Shown: one piece after another, positions 1 through 8,904 of the stretch
How positions within the stretch are numbered: the first letter of the stretch is position 1
Layout of the letters: each line of letters begins with the position of its first letter
NCBI RefSeq assembly: GCF_015644725.1
Contig: NZ_CP064795.1
Location: 3,470,501 to 3,534,500 of the forward strand
Source of the DNA: Salinimonas marina
GTDB taxonomy: Bacteria; Pseudomonadota; Gammaproteobacteria; Enterobacterales; Alteromonadaceae
Length of the DNA stretch: 64,000 bases
Direction of reading: 5' to 3'
Translations under genes and position numbers: made by a program
The notes under the pieces: generated by a model
The model's input: only the letters and a program-made list of their open reading frames with translations
What the model was told of the DNA's origin: nothing
Database searches by the model: none

Positions 1-479
1 CTTAGCTTCATTCACCCTATCTGCCCCTTCCGCAATCGGGGTTCAAAAAAATAATTTTTCGGCCGGGGTGGCGATGCCGCTGATATAGGTGATGTAAATT
101 TCAGGCAAATAGAAAGAAATGTATGCCGGTGTATGTAATATACGACGTAATAGTGGGTAAAATTTTCCAGGCAGCGACACCTTTTATTAACAATGCCGCC
201 CTCAAAATCTATAAAACCATAATTTTCATACACTTAAATAAAATAAAAATAATGGCACGATACTGGCTTTGTTATAAGTAACTGTTTTTTAGATAGTGTT
301 TGTGTGACCGGGTTTGTGTTTCCCAGGTATTCATAGTCTATCTGACCACGAATGAAGTCTCGATCATTTGACCGCAGTGCTTGATTCGATGGGTATTTTT
401 CCAGGTGGATAAATATTCGAGGTCGTATGACAGTTATTCTCCCCCGGGTCCCCTATGACCCAACCAATACCTCTGATTT

Positions 480-508
480 CTCCCGTCATTTGGCGGGAGT
501 TTTTTTTT
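480..508 (+). terminator. Rho-independent terminator without an upstream gene
   Basis: The six-base-pair stem CTCCCG/CGGGAG has an eight-base loop and is followed directly by nine T residues on the plus strand. No plus-strand gene precedes it in the window, so it must end either an unrecognised small RNA or a transcript entering from the left. Confidence 0.75.
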
Positions 509-516
509 ACCCTCCG

Positions 517-542
517 TTTTTGTTTGTGAACGATGGTATACT
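517..542 (+). promoter_or_regulatory. Putative extended -10 promoter of the MFS gene
   Basis: TATACT at 537-542 is preceded by TGG, an extended -10 arrangement. The -35 region is T-rich but poor. It lies about 80 bases upstream of the MFS start and just after the terminator at 480-508, which is where a promoter would be expected. Confidence 0.4.
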
Positions 543-622
543 GCCACCCACAACTGCCAGAGTGTGATACAGGCAAATTCAGCACTGCCTGATTTTCTTT
601 ATCTTCTATTAATTCGGTTTTC

Positions 623-1807
623 ATGATCTATCCCATATTATTTTGCGCCTTGCTGGCCACGGCTATTGGTCAGAGCGTGTTTTTAACAACGGTACCGTCA
701 CTGGGGCGTCTGGCCGGGTTGTCAGAAATGCAGGTGGCCATAATGATGTCTTCTTCTGCGCTGGTATTTGCCATTGGCGCGAACATCTGGAGCCGCTACA
801 ACCTTCGGTATGGTTATAAAAAATTATTACTACTGGGGTTAAGTGGCTACACCCTGGGCACCCTTGTATTTGCTACTATCTGGTGGGCCGGTTTGCACAG
901 CGGGTTATCCGGCACCCTGCTTTTTGCCGGCCTGTTGCTCAGTCGATGTTTGCAGTCCTCGGTAATGTCGGCGACCCCGCCGTCGGTGGTAGGTTATGTC
1001 GTGGCCATCAGCGGCTCAGAACAACGTGCGGCCTCCATTAGCAAAGTCACCTCCGCTAACAATTTAGGTCAGATATTGGGGCCGCCCCTGGCAGGGTTAC
1101 TGGTGGCAGCTGGTATCCTGGCACCTTTTTATTTTGTCATTGTGTTTACGCTGCTGGCCATAGTGCTGGTCGCCAGGAAATTGCCTGAACTGGATCCTGC
1201 TCAGCGAAGGGCGGCCAACTCGCAACCGGATAGCAGCGCAGCGCCGGTAAAATCCAGTACCCTGCTGCTGGTAGGGTGCTGTGTGTGCTTATTCGGGTGT
1301 ATGGCTATCATGCAGCAAAGCCTGGCGTTTTATCTGATAGATACACAAGGATATGATGCGGTAGGCGCTGCGCGTCAGGCCGGGTTGGCCATGATGGTCA
1401 TGGCTGTTTTGTCGTTAGTGATTCAGTTTAGCGCGGTACAGCGGCGCTGGCTCAGCGCGCCCATTCTGATTTATAGCGCCCTGCCGCTGGCAGCTGTGGG
1501 TTATCTGACATTGTATCTTCAGCCAGGGTCTGTAAGCCTGTACCTGGGAATGGCGCTCATGGGTGCTGGCTTTGGGGCGGCCTATCCCTCAATTGCCGCG
1601 GTGGCCACGTCCCGTTGTGCCTCTGAACGTCAGGCCAAAGTAACCGGACTGATCACTGCTTCGCCCGCTATGGGGTATATAACCGGCCCACCGCTATCGG
1701 CGGCGTTGTATGGCATTGATGAAAGGCTGCCCTTTTTAGCGGCGGCATTGCTGATGGGGCTGGCGACGCTGGCGGTGTGGTGGCGTTTGCCAGTGCGAGC
1801 TGCGTGA
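623..1807 (+). CDS. MFS transporter
   Basis: This 394-residue protein has the size and hydrophobic pattern of a 12-helix major facilitator. The first half ends with a conserved helix-5 type segment (NNLGQILGPPLAGLL, about residues 147-161). A polar central loop (about 190-210, rich in Ser, Gln and Pro) separates two six-helix halves. The region after helix 2 (SRYNLRYGYKKLLLLG, near residue 57) matches the basic motif A loop of the superfamily. It acts in the inner membrane, probably as a drug or metabolite exporter; the substrate cannot be read from the sequence. It appears monocistronic, with a promoter just upstream, and is followed by a convergent lipoprotein gene. The ATG start has only a weak ribosome site. 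Confidence 0.85.
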   Translation: MIYPILFCALLATAIGQSVFLTTVPSLGRLAGLSEMQVAIMMSSSALVFAIGANIWSRYNLRYGYKKLLLLGLSGYTLGTLVFATIWWAGLHSGLSGTLLFAGLLLSRCLQSSVMSATPPSVVGYVVAISGSEQRAASISKVTSANNLGQILGPPLAGLLVAAGILAPFYFVIVFTLLAIVLVARKLPELDPAQRRAANSQPDSSAAPVKSSTLLLVGCCVCLFGCMAIMQQSLAFYLIDTQGYDAVGAARQAGLAMMVMAVLSLVIQFSAVQRRWLSAPILIYSALPLAAVGYLTLYLQPGSVSLYLGMALMGAGFGAAYPSIAAVATSRCASERQAKVTGLITASPAMGYITGPPLSAALYGIDERLPFLAAALLMGLATLAVWWRLPVRAA

Positions 1808-1856
1808 ATTCAGTCCCGGACGCGATTAACGATGAAAAAGCTGCAATAGGTATTGG

Positions 1857-2339
1857 CTAATTTTTCTGATACACAAATGAGAAAAACCAGCGCCGGGCCA
1901 GCCGCATATCAAATACGACCTTTTGTTTTATCCCATTTTGCACTTGTTCGATAGCCTCTTCATAACCATGCCGGTCAGGGTCGAACCCCACCGGGCGGCT
2001 AAGATTACACCGATAGGCAAAATGTTCGCGATGCTTTGAAGAGTTATGGTCAAATACCGGCATCGCCAGTGCGCACTTACCCTCTACATCACGATAGTTA
2101 ATCTGTTCAACATGAACGGTGGCAGCCAATTCAACCAATGCCTGGGTTTTATCTGTGTCTGGCTGAATGGTCAGGGAATTGGCCGGGGTTTGCTCACCCA
2201 CTTCGCAGGCCACAGCCGCCAACATCGAAAACGTTGCGCGATTTTCTTTGAAATTGGTTTGCATAAAGTCGTAATCAGGTTTTTGTGTGCACCCGCTGAC
2301 CAGCAATATCAGCGCCGCCGACGCCAGAGACTTTGACAT
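1857..2339 (-). CDS. Hypothetical lipoprotein
   Basis: The protein is about 160 residues. It starts with a short lipoprotein signal (MSKSLASAALILLVSGC) in which LVSGC is the lipobox and the Cys would be lipidated. The mature part is mixed alpha/beta with three further Cys, and I recognise no family. I chose the ATG at 2339 over the in-frame GTG at 2348 because it gives a cleaner signal peptide; neither has a strong ribosome site. It is convergent with the MFS gene and about 105 bases downstream of the GAF-EAL gene on the same strand, so co-transcription with that gene is possible. Function unknown. Confidence 0.7.
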   Translation of the reverse strand: MSKSLASAALILLVSGCTQKPDYDFMQTNFKENRATFSMLAAVACEVGEQTPANSLTIQPDTDKTQALVELAATVHVEQINYRDVEGKCALAMPVFDHNSSKHREHFAYRCNLSRPVGFDPDRHGYEEAIEQVQNGIKQKVVFDMRLARRWFFSFVYQKN

Positions 2340-2443
2340 GAACCCCACATTGATTTTATTGCATCATCGTTATGCCGGGTATTTTGCCAAAGACCATAGA
2401 TGATTATAAACTCAGCAAGCGCATAGTACTGAATACCCACCCT

Positions 2444-3697
2444 CTATACTACGGCCGCCACCGCCAAATTGCTGTCGAGTTGTTCAAATTTGACCGGCCT
2501 GGAGAAAAACCAGCCCTGGAAAAAGGTTACCCCAAGGGCTTTCAATGCCTGAAACTCCTGGGCAGTTTCAACCCCCTCGGCCACCACTTCACAATTAAAA
2601 CTGCGGGCGAAGGCCAGCAAGCCGGTGACCAGCGCCTGACGTTTGGGATCCAGGTGAATGTTGCTGGCCAGACTAAGGTCAAGCTTAATAACATCCGGTT
2701 CTATTTCCAGAATGTGTTTAAGACTGGCGAACCCGGCGCCGACATCATCAATACAGATTTTAAAACCACGCTGAACCAGCGGCTTCAGATACGAACGAAA
2801 GGTTTCGTAGTTAGTCACACCGACATGTTCGGTAAGTTCAATTCGAACCTGGTCGCTGCTAACCTCGGTGAGCAGGCCGGGCAACAAACCACTTTCCACC
2901 ATGCGCGGACTCACATTGATAGAGGCTTTAAGATCCAGGTCCTGGTCGCCAGCCAGCTGCAAGCGAGTGACCACCTGTTTTATAATGGCACTTTCAACTT
3001 CCAGACCTAACCCAACAAAGTCGGCATCCTCCAACCATTCATTAGGGGGACGATACGGCTGGGTATTAAACCGCGCAAGGACTTCATAATATTCATAAGA
3101 GTTACTTTGCTTGCCATAGATTGGTTGAAACACGACTTCGATTCGATTGTTGTCAATCACTTCCCGTACCGTCGAGCGCAACTCATCTTTATGCTGCTGA
3201 GTGGCCAGATTACGACCTAGAACCTGTCCTGCATACGAGGCAATGATATGCAGTAACTCCACATCCCGGTGGTTTAATGTTGGGTTTGGTGCCTGGTCAT
3301 AACAACATAAGGTACCGTAAGTATCGCCATTTTGAAGCGTAATCGGCACGCCAATAAAGGCGCCAATTTCCATTTCGTGGGTTAGCGACATAGAACAGGT
3401 AATTTCATTGCCGGCCGTATCGGCAATAATATTCGTCAGTTCGCCGCTGACAATGCTAAAACAGTAAGATTGTTCCAGCGGCACGGTAAGGCCGGAAGTC
3501 AAAGGACGTGAAAAGCTGACTTCATCATTTGCGCTCACCAGCTCCACTTTGCGTTGCCCCTGGGCAAAGCGCGAGGTAAACGCGACATCCATGTTCAGGA
3601 ACTGGCGTATGGCTTCTAACAGCATCGACAAATCGACCGTGCTGCTTGACTGCTCCGCACCCATTCCCTCTAATAAGTTGGTTATATCCTGCTGCAT
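2444..3697 (-). CDS. GAF-EAL domain c-di-GMP phosphodiesterase
   Basis: The protein has 417 residues with no membrane segment. A GAF domain covers about residues 15-165 and an EAL domain about 175-410. The EAL catalytic set is kept in variant form: EVLAR for EALxR, the Asn of INVSPRM, the Glu of IELTEH, DDVGAG for the usual DDFGTG, the Lys of IKLDLS, AEGVET, and the Gln of FFQGW. The two adjacent Asp and the metal-binding Glu residues are present. By family knowledge it should hydrolyse c-di-GMP to pGpG in the cytoplasm, with the GAF domain sensing a small ligand. No GGDEF domain is present. Its neighbour on the minus strand is an unknown lipoprotein. Confidence 0.85.
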   Translation of the reverse strand: MQQDITNLLEGMGAEQSSSTVDLSMLLEAIRQFLNMDVAFTSRFAQGQRKVELVSANDEVSFSRPLTSGLTVPLEQSYCFSIVSGELTNIIADTAGNEITCSMSLTHEMEIGAFIGVPITLQNGDTYGTLCCYDQAPNPTLNHRDVELLHIIASYAGQVLGRNLATQQHKDELRSTVREVIDNNRIEVVFQPIYGKQSNSYEYYEVLARFNTQPYRPPNEWLEDADFVGLGLEVESAIIKQVVTRLQLAGDQDLDLKASINVSPRMVESGLLPGLLTEVSSDQVRIELTEHVGVTNYETFRSYLKPLVQRGFKICIDDVGAGFASLKHILEIEPDVIKLDLSLASNIHLDPKRQALVTGLLAFARSFNCEVVAEGVETAQEFQALKALGVTFFQGWFFSRPVKFEQLDSNLAVAAVV

Positions 3698-4652
3698 TAT
3701 GTGGTCTCTGGCATCAACATTCCAAGGTGGCTTTTAACGAGTGCAGCCAGAAAAATTTTGGTGACACTCACCCCGGTTGTACACAACTCTCCCTGTGATG
3801 AGGGTTTACCGTAGATAATCACCAGGCACACACACCTAGCCGCTGCGCCTGTTTTTTACTAGCAGCATGCGCTGGCCAGTGCCAATGTGTCATAGAGACA
3901 TGCTGGTTTTTCATCACTGGAAGCTATTAACATGTAACAATGGGTGCTTTGCACCGCGTAAATGCGTCGACTAAAGCAAACCAAATCTTGTGCTTTTGTC
4001 GAAGCGGTATAGCCCATATCTGCAAGCTATCACTTTTAAAAAAGTTTTGGGTATTTAAACACATACCGGTTTATAACTAACCAGAGTGTTTAGTTCGACG
4101 AGTCTTGGTAAGGTTATCCCACTGATCTAGTCATTTGCTTTCAGTAACCAAGTGTATTCCAATTCTTTGACCGGGGCTTTTGCCCCGGTTTTTTTATGGC
4201 TGATGCAAATGCACCGACCGTTTCAATAACAAAAAATCTGCTTTTCACCAGGTTATGCTTGATAACCCGGCTTCAATACGTTGTTTATCTGATCGCTTCA
4301 CTTTCCCACCCCGCGTTTTGTTCTATAATTTTGTTGCCAATATTCTTTGCTGTCGCCTGATGCCGACATTTTCACCAGTTTGAGATATCACCCACTGAGA
4401 CTATGTGCTCTGAATTTTTTTCATTGCCGGGAAGCAGGCTTTTCTGGCCGCTATTAATATGGCTCGGCTGGTTGCTCTCAAGATGCGCCTTTCGTCAACA
4501 AAACTGGGGGTTGGCGAGGGATGTGCAGCCCCGCCATAGCAACCCTGAATTGGTAAACAGAAAAAAATGTTATTGCCTGTTGAAGATTCGTTCAAGCTGG
4601 ATCAATTCTGGCATATTAGAAATATACATTTATTTTTATAAGGCGTACTTCG
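3698..4652. other. 950-base gene-poor stretch with one terminator
   Basis: No coding region is supported. A plus-strand reading frame at 4403-4699 has no family resemblance and overlaps the well-supported flavoprotein gene. The only firm element is a strong plus-strand terminator at 4171-4195. The 180 bases before it can fold (CTTGGT near 4104 with ACCAAG near 4148), so an intergenic small RNA is possible. The promoter of the downstream siderophore-interacting gene must lie in the last 400 bases. Confidence 0.5.
4171..4195 (+). terminator. Strong rho-independent terminator, orphan
   Basis: The seven-base-pair stem CCGGGGC/GCCCCGG has a four-T loop and is followed by seven T residues on the plus strand. 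No plus-strand gene lies within the previous 2.3 kb, so it probably ends an unannotated RNA. Confidence 0.8.
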
Positions 4653-5441
4653 GTGACGTACTGGCAACATCTGAAAAGACTATTTGGGTCAAAGCCTAAA
4701 ACTGCTACGGCACAAAGCTTTAGTCTGACGGTACAAAAAATTACCCATGTCAGCGAGCATGTGCGTCGGATTACCCTGGGAGGCGCCGCAGTGCGCCAGT
4801 TACCCATGCTGCGCCCGGGCGGCTGTATCAGGTTGTTGTTTGAAGCCGATGGTAAACCTTTGCAACGCCCGGCAGGGGCGGAGGAAACGCTCTTAGAGCG
4901 GCCGTTTACTGTGCGCTTTTGTGACACTAACATGTTGCTGGTTACCATTGATGTGATGCTGGGCGGCCATCTACCGGATGGACCGGCACGCCAGTGGGCG
5001 AATCGTGCTCAGTTGGGTGAAGAGATCCATATCAAAGGGCCATGGTTTTCTCCCGCCTTAAAAGCCAGTACAGATTGGGTGTTGCTGGGGGGTGAAGTCC
5101 CGGCGATTCCCGCTATTGCCCATCACCTGGAGGCGCTGCACCCGGCCACCCGGGGTGTAGTAGCCATCAACAACAGTGGTATGTCTGAAAATATCCTGTT
5201 GAGCAAGCCGGTGAATATGGAAGTGGTTTGGAACAATGGCCGGTTTGCCTCGCTGCCACAGCTATTGCAAAACATTCCTCATCCCGCTGGCTCACCCGCT
5301 GCCTGGATTGGCGCCCGGGAGCAGGATGTAGCGCCCCTGTCCCAATGGCTTGAACAAAGTTTAGGGGTTCCGGACGACGCGTTGTCTATTACCGCCTATG
5401 ATAATCAGGGGCCCGCAGATGTTTTGCGGGCCGCCAGTTAA
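4653..5441 (+). CDS. Siderophore-interacting protein (ViuB-like FAD reductase)
   Basis: This 262-residue cytoplasmic flavoprotein belongs to the siderophore-interacting family related to ferredoxin-NADP reductase. The N-terminal half is the FAD-binding barrel, with HVRRITLGG near residue 37 and the flavin motif RPFTVR near residue 83. The C-terminal half is an NAD(P)-binding fold that begins at WVLLGGEVPAIPAI (about 142). Family members reduce Fe(III)-siderophores to release iron in the cytoplasm. The start is GTG, supported by an AAGG ribosome site eight or nine bases upstream. No siderophore receptor or Fur box was recognised next to it. The GNAT gene follows on the same strand after a 33-base gap and may be co-transcribed. 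Confidence 0.8.
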   Translation: MTYWQHLKRLFGSKPKTATAQSFSLTVQKITHVSEHVRRITLGGAAVRQLPMLRPGGCIRLLFEADGKPLQRPAGAEETLLERPFTVRFCDTNMLLVTIDVMLGGHLPDGPARQWANRAQLGEEIHIKGPWFSPALKASTDWVLLGGEVPAIPAIAHHLEALHPATRGVVAINNSGMSENILLSKPVNMEVVWNNGRFASLPQLLQNIPHPAGSPAAWIGAREQDVAPLSQWLEQSLGVPDDALSITAYDNQGPADVLRAAS

Positions 5442-5474
5442 GCGGCGCAACACTGATAAAAGGAAATTACGCTC

Positions 5475-5990
5475 ATGATTTTAACCATACGCCCCGAACA
5501 GCCCGGAGACGAAGCGGCTATTTTTGAAGTTATTCAACAGGCCTTTGCCAGTAGTAATCATGGACAGGGAAATGAACAGCAAATCGTAGATACATTACGC
5601 CATGATGGGGCTTTGTCATTATCAAAAGTGGCGGAGCTGGATGGTGAATTGATTGGCCATATTGCGGTATGTCCGGTAGCCATCAGTAACAATGCCAAAG
5701 GCTGGTATGGAATTGGGCCGGTATCGGTCTTGCCTAAAGTACAAGGGCATGGCGGCGGTTCAAAACTTATGGAAAGTACATTACATCAGTTAAAAGAATC
5801 TGGCGCGAAAGGCTGTGTATTGGTGGGCGACCCGGCTTATTATACCCGGTTCGGGTTTAAGCATATCAGTACGCTGACGTATGCAGGGATTCCTCAGGGA
5901 TTTTTCATGGCATTGTCGTTTGACGGGCATTATCCACGCGGCTCCGTCACTTACCCACCGGCATTTCACAGCGAGCTGGCTACGTCTTAA
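5475..5990 (+). CDS. GNAT family N-acetyltransferase (YhbS-like)
   Basis: This 171-residue protein covers a full GNAT fold. The acetyl-CoA motif A is seen as IGPVSVLPKVQGHGGGSKLM (about residues 80-99). Motif B contains GCVLVGDPAYYTRFGF (about 115-130), which is typical of the YhbS subgroup. It transfers an acetyl group from acetyl-CoA to an unknown small substrate. The ribosome site AAAGGAA lies about nine bases upstream of the ATG. It sits directly behind the siderophore-interacting gene, which suggests co-transcription rather than a shared pathway. Confidence 0.8.
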   Translation: MILTIRPEQPGDEAAIFEVIQQAFASSNHGQGNEQQIVDTLRHDGALSLSKVAELDGELIGHIAVCPVAISNNAKGWYGIGPVSVLPKVQGHGGGSKLMESTLHQLKESGAKGCVLVGDPAYYTRFGFKHISTLTYAGIPQGFFMALSFDGHYPRGSVTYPPAFHSELATS

Positions 5991-6047
5991 GCGACCCATA
6001 ACACCAGAGTCGGCAACTCCCTTGCCATCAATAATTCATACCAACGT

Positions 6048-6473
6048 TCATCTGGCCACCATCTCCGGTTCGTTTTGCTCCAATGGCGAGTTGGTTACCA
6101 TTGAAGGTACCGGAGTGGCAGGTTCACTTTGCAGGCTTTGCAGATAATCACTGACATAACAGATGCCCGGTAAGTTAGTACAGGCTTGTTTGGGGACCAC
6201 ATCCAGGTGGGGATTATAATGATTGAACCAATCCAGCAACGCATCATTGTCCCCATCTGACATAGCATAGAGTAAATGGTACATTTTAATAAAGCTGATT
6301 TGCAGTTCCGACTCAACCGAAGCAACTTCAAAGCCTACCAGTGCCGTTTCACGCAAGCCGCGTTCGCTAATGCCCAGAATTTGTGCAGCTTCGGTGCTGG
6401 TCAGACCTAATTCTTCGTAAGCCCAGGTAAAGGCTTTCATCACTACTGCCGGGGGGTTATTTGCTAGTATCAT
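6048..6473 (-). CDS. Xre/MbcA-type antitoxin-like protein
   Basis: This 141-residue protein has two parts. About residues 10-40 form a helix-turn-helix (LTSTEAAQILGISERGLRE). The C-terminal half carries ALLDWFNHYNPHL followed by LPGICYVSDYLQSL, which resembles the DUF2384/MbcA/ParS/Xre antitoxin C-terminal domain. I place the start at the ATG of MILANN with GAGG upstream. The longer frame begins with TTG at 6542 and adds 23 unconvincing residues. No RES-domain toxin or other toxin gene is adjacent, so it is either a solitary regulator or an orphan antitoxin. Assignment rests on pattern recognition and is tentative. Confidence 0.55.
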   Translation of the reverse strand: MILANNPPAVVMKAFTWAYEELGLTSTEAAQILGISERGLRETALVGFEVASVESELQISFIKMYHLLYAMSDGDNDALLDWFNHYNPHLDVVPKQACTNLPGICYVSDYLQSLQSEPATPVPSMVTNSPLEQNEPEMVAR

Positions 6474-6580
6474 ACGTTTTTGGCCCTCTAAGGTTTTGGA
6501 TACCAGCTCAGGTTGTGCGAAATTTGTTCCACAATGCCGCAATTTGTAAAATAAAAGTTAACACTGGCTTTTACCGATAA

Positions 6581-6605
6581 AAAAAGGCGCCTGCTGCGCC
6601 TTTTT
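6581..6605 (-). terminator. Terminator of the ndh gene
   Basis: The stem GGCGC/GCGCC with a five-base loop is flanked by A and T runs, so it can work in both directions. It lies 20 bases beyond the ndh stop on the minus strand and upstream of the antitoxin-like gene, separating the two. Confidence 0.8.
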
Positions 6606-6624
6606 CAACTACCGGTGGGCAGGT

Positions 6625-7917
6625 TTAATGTAATTTGAATTTAGGCCCGACAATATTGCTAAGCTTACGACTGAACAAGGTAGCGATCCCTTTTAACCAC
6701 CCATGAACGGTAAACTGGTGATTGTTATACAGCGACACATACACCAGTTTAGCCAGCCGTCCTTCTACAAACATGCTGCCTTTGGACAAGCCACCCATCA
6801 AACTGCCCACGGTGCTGTATTTGCTTAGATGGACCAACGAGCCATAATCTTTGTATTCGTACTGTGTTAACGGCTTATCATTAAACACCGCCTCCAGGTT
6901 TTTCGCGGCGGTGCTGGCCATCTGATGCGCCGATTGTGCTCTGGGCGGTACCCAGCTGCCATCGGGCTGTTTAAAACCACAACAGTCGCCTATCACAAAA
7001 ATGGTGTCATCCACGGTACTGCGAAGCTCCGCCGTCACCAGAATCTGGTTGGCGCGGTTAGTTTCAAAAATATCCATCTCGGTCAGAAAGTCCGGGGCTT
7101 TCACGCCCGCCGACCACACCAGCAAATCGGCATCAATATGATTGCCCTCACTGGTGATAAACCCCTTTCGTGTCGCCTCAGCCACCATCGTCGATTCACG
7201 TACTTCAATACCCAGATTCACCAGTGCTTTACGGGCTGATAGCGCTATTTTTTCTGGTAAGGCTGGCAAAATACGATCGCCGGCTTCCAGGATGGTCACC
7301 TTTAATCGGTCAGAGGACATTTCCGGCATGCCATAAGCGCGCGCCAAATTGGCAACATGATGCAGCTGGGCGGCTAATTCGGTGCCGGTAGCCCCGGCCC
7401 CCACAATACTTACCTGCAGCTGATTTTTATCGGCAGCGGATTGATTTACTTTGAGCAGCTGATTCAACAGCGCCCGATGAAATTTCTCGGCCTGCGGCAA
7501 TGAGTCCAGGGCGTAGCAGTACTCTTTTACGCCGGGCGTGCCAAAATCATTACAAACACTGCCCATGGCCAGGACCAGATAATCATAGTCAATTTCGCGC
7601 TCGGGCAAAATAAGCTGCTGATGCTCATCATATAAGGGGTCGAGAAGCAGCTTTTTCTGGTCGCGGTTAATCTGACTCAGATTGCCCAGCTGAAACTGAT
7701 AGTGATGCCGAACCGCATGCATGCGGTAATCTACGCCATCGGAGTTTTTGTCGATAACCCCCGCCGCCACTTCGTGCAACAAGGGCTTCCAGACATGGGT
7801 TCGGGACTTGTCGATAAGAATGATTTCAGCCTGTTTGGATTTACCCAACGATTTGCTCAACCGGGTGACCAGTTCAAGTCCGCCGGCGCCTCCGCCAACT
7901 ACCACAATTTTTTTCAT
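6625..7917 (-). CDS. ndh: Type II NADH dehydrogenase
   Basis: This 430-residue flavoprotein passes electrons from NADH to quinone at the inner face of the cytoplasmic membrane without pumping protons. The FAD-binding GGGAGGLELV lies at about residues 8-17 and the second nucleotide site VGAGATGTELA at about 172-182. The family motifs RTHVWKPLLHEVAAG (about 39-53) and IFVIGDCC (about 305) are clear. The C-terminal 40 residues are amphipathic and basic, as expected for membrane attachment. The ATG has an AAGG ribosome site at good spacing. It is monocistronic, with its own terminator downstream and a 440-base non-coding region upstream. Confidence 0.93.
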   Translation of the reverse strand: MKKIVVVGGGAGGLELVTRLSKSLGKSKQAEIILIDKSRTHVWKPLLHEVAAGVIDKNSDGVDYRMHAVRHHYQFQLGNLSQINRDQKKLLLDPLYDEHQQLILPEREIDYDYLVLAMGSVCNDFGTPGVKEYCYALDSLPQAEKFHRALLNQLLKVNQSAADKNQLQVSIVGAGATGTELAAQLHHVANLARAYGMPEMSSDRLKVTILEAGDRILPALPEKIALSARKALVNLGIEVRESTMVAEATRKGFITSEGNHIDADLLVWSAGVKAPDFLTEMDIFETNRANQILVTAELRSTVDDTIFVIGDCCGFKQPDGSWVPPRAQSAHQMASTAAKNLEAVFNDKPLTQYEYKDYGSLVHLSKYSTVGSLMGGLSKGSMFVEGRLAKLVYVSLYNNHQFTVHGWLKGIATLFSRKLSNIVGPKFKLH

Positions 7918-8361
7918 ATCACGTGCCTTAATGTAATCCTTCCAGCCATCAATACCAGGTTTTCAGACCGCTAATATTGATGGCTGGTAAGACTATGCTA
8001 ACCCATGATCTAAGAGGGTGTCGGTGCTTGTACGCCATAACACTGGTTGGTGCTCATTATACCTCAGATTGTGGTGAATCCGCAGGGCCTTGGCTACCCT
8101 GGTGACGGAAATTAACTACAACGAAGTCGGGCGTCAGACTCGTTTTGGATTTAAACTTAGACGCAGGGAGTGCAGTACCCAACCCAAGACAGAAAAACGG
8201 AGCTTGTTGGCGCTGACTGTCAGTGGTGTAAGTTGTTGCTGTGATTCTATTTATCTGGATGCTCAGAGTACCGTATATGCGCTGTCGGGAAGGGTAATAC
8301 TTTTTTATCAAAAACCGGCGAAGCATTTGCATAGCAACGCTAATAAATATCAACAAACAAC
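7918..8361. other. Divergent intergenic region between ndh and DUF2721 gene
   Basis: About 440 bases lie between two divergent genes and should contain both promoters. Frames of 91 and 108 residues exist on opposite strands but overlap each other and show no domain. I see no strong hairpin or clear -10/-35 pair. Confidence 0.4.
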
Positions 8362-8856
8362 GTGAGTTTTGCAGTGGATACATTAATACCCAGTCTTTCT
8401 CAGCTTATTGAATTTGCCGTTGCGCCGGTATTTCTACTGACCGGTGTGGCCGGGTTTCTTAGTGTTATGTCAGGCCGTCTGGGGCGTATTTCTGACCGGG
8501 TCAGAGTTGCCGAGCGACGCATTCAAACTCTGGCCGACCCGCAGCTGGTGGAGCGCTCAAAACAAGAGATTATCCTATTGTGGAGCCGGGTACGGGCGAC
8601 TAACTGGGCCATCGGTTTTTGTGTGGCCTCCGGTTTGATGATTTGTCTGGTCATCGGGTTACTCTTTGCCGGCTCCTTGTTGGTAATTGATTTAAAGCTT
8701 CCCATCGTGATGCTGTTCGTGGCCGCCATGCTATTTTTGATTTGTGCACTGATTTTGTTTTTAGTGGAAGTGCGCCTGGCCACCCGGGCGGTAGATATTG
8801 TGCGCACCATTCACAAGCCTCAAAAGTACCGTCACGGCCCACCGCCACCGCTGTAA
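8362..8856 (+). CDS. DUF2721 family membrane protein
   Basis: This 164-residue protein has three hydrophobic segments: about residues 17-35, 71-95 and 98-125. The first is followed by the conserved stretch MSGRLGRISDRVR near residues 36-48 that marks DUF2721. The loop between helices 1 and 2 is charged and helical. Function is unknown; it sits in the inner membrane. The start is GTG with a poor ribosome site, so the start is less certain than the frame. It is convergent with the flavin reductase gene downstream. Confidence 0.75.
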   Translation: MSFAVDTLIPSLSQLIEFAVAPVFLLTGVAGFLSVMSGRLGRISDRVRVAERRIQTLADPQLVERSKQEIILLWSRVRATNWAIGFCVASGLMICLVIGLLFAGSLLVIDLKLPIVMLFVAAMLFLICALILFLVEVRLATRAVDIVRTIHKPQKYRHGPPPPL

Positions 8857-8904
8857 AGATTGCCTGTTAACCTCAAACACCAGCGCGCGGCAGTGCAGGG
8901 TTAA

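Larger units (their letters stand above)
1..622. other. Gene-poor left edge of window
   Basis: No coding region is supported here. Open frames on the minus strand (12-233 and 364-624) have no recognisable domain. The second runs through a clear terminator and its ATG overlaps the start codon of the MFS gene. The stretch holds a plus-strand terminator (480-508) with no gene in front of it, and a probable promoter for the MFS gene (about 517-542). The terminator hints at an upstream transcript, perhaps a small RNA, from roughly 290 onward; that is inference. Confidence 0.5.

Noticed and set aside
364..624. 86-residue minus-strand frame divergent from the MFS gene
   Set aside because: It reads straight through a strong terminator, its ATG overlaps the MFS start codon, and it shows no domain.
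2372..3010. 212-residue plus-strand frame
   Set aside because: It is the mirror of the EAL domain gene on the minus strand, whose catalytic motifs are unmistakable.
4403..4699. 98-residue plus-strand frame before the siderophore-interacting gene
   Set aside because: It overlaps the well-supported gene at 4653 in another frame and has no recognisable features.
8057..8383. 108-residue minus-strand frame and the overlapping 91-residue plus-strand frame between ndh and the DUF2721 gene
   Set aside because: Both run through a divergent promoter region, overlap each other and lack family resemblance or ribosome sites.
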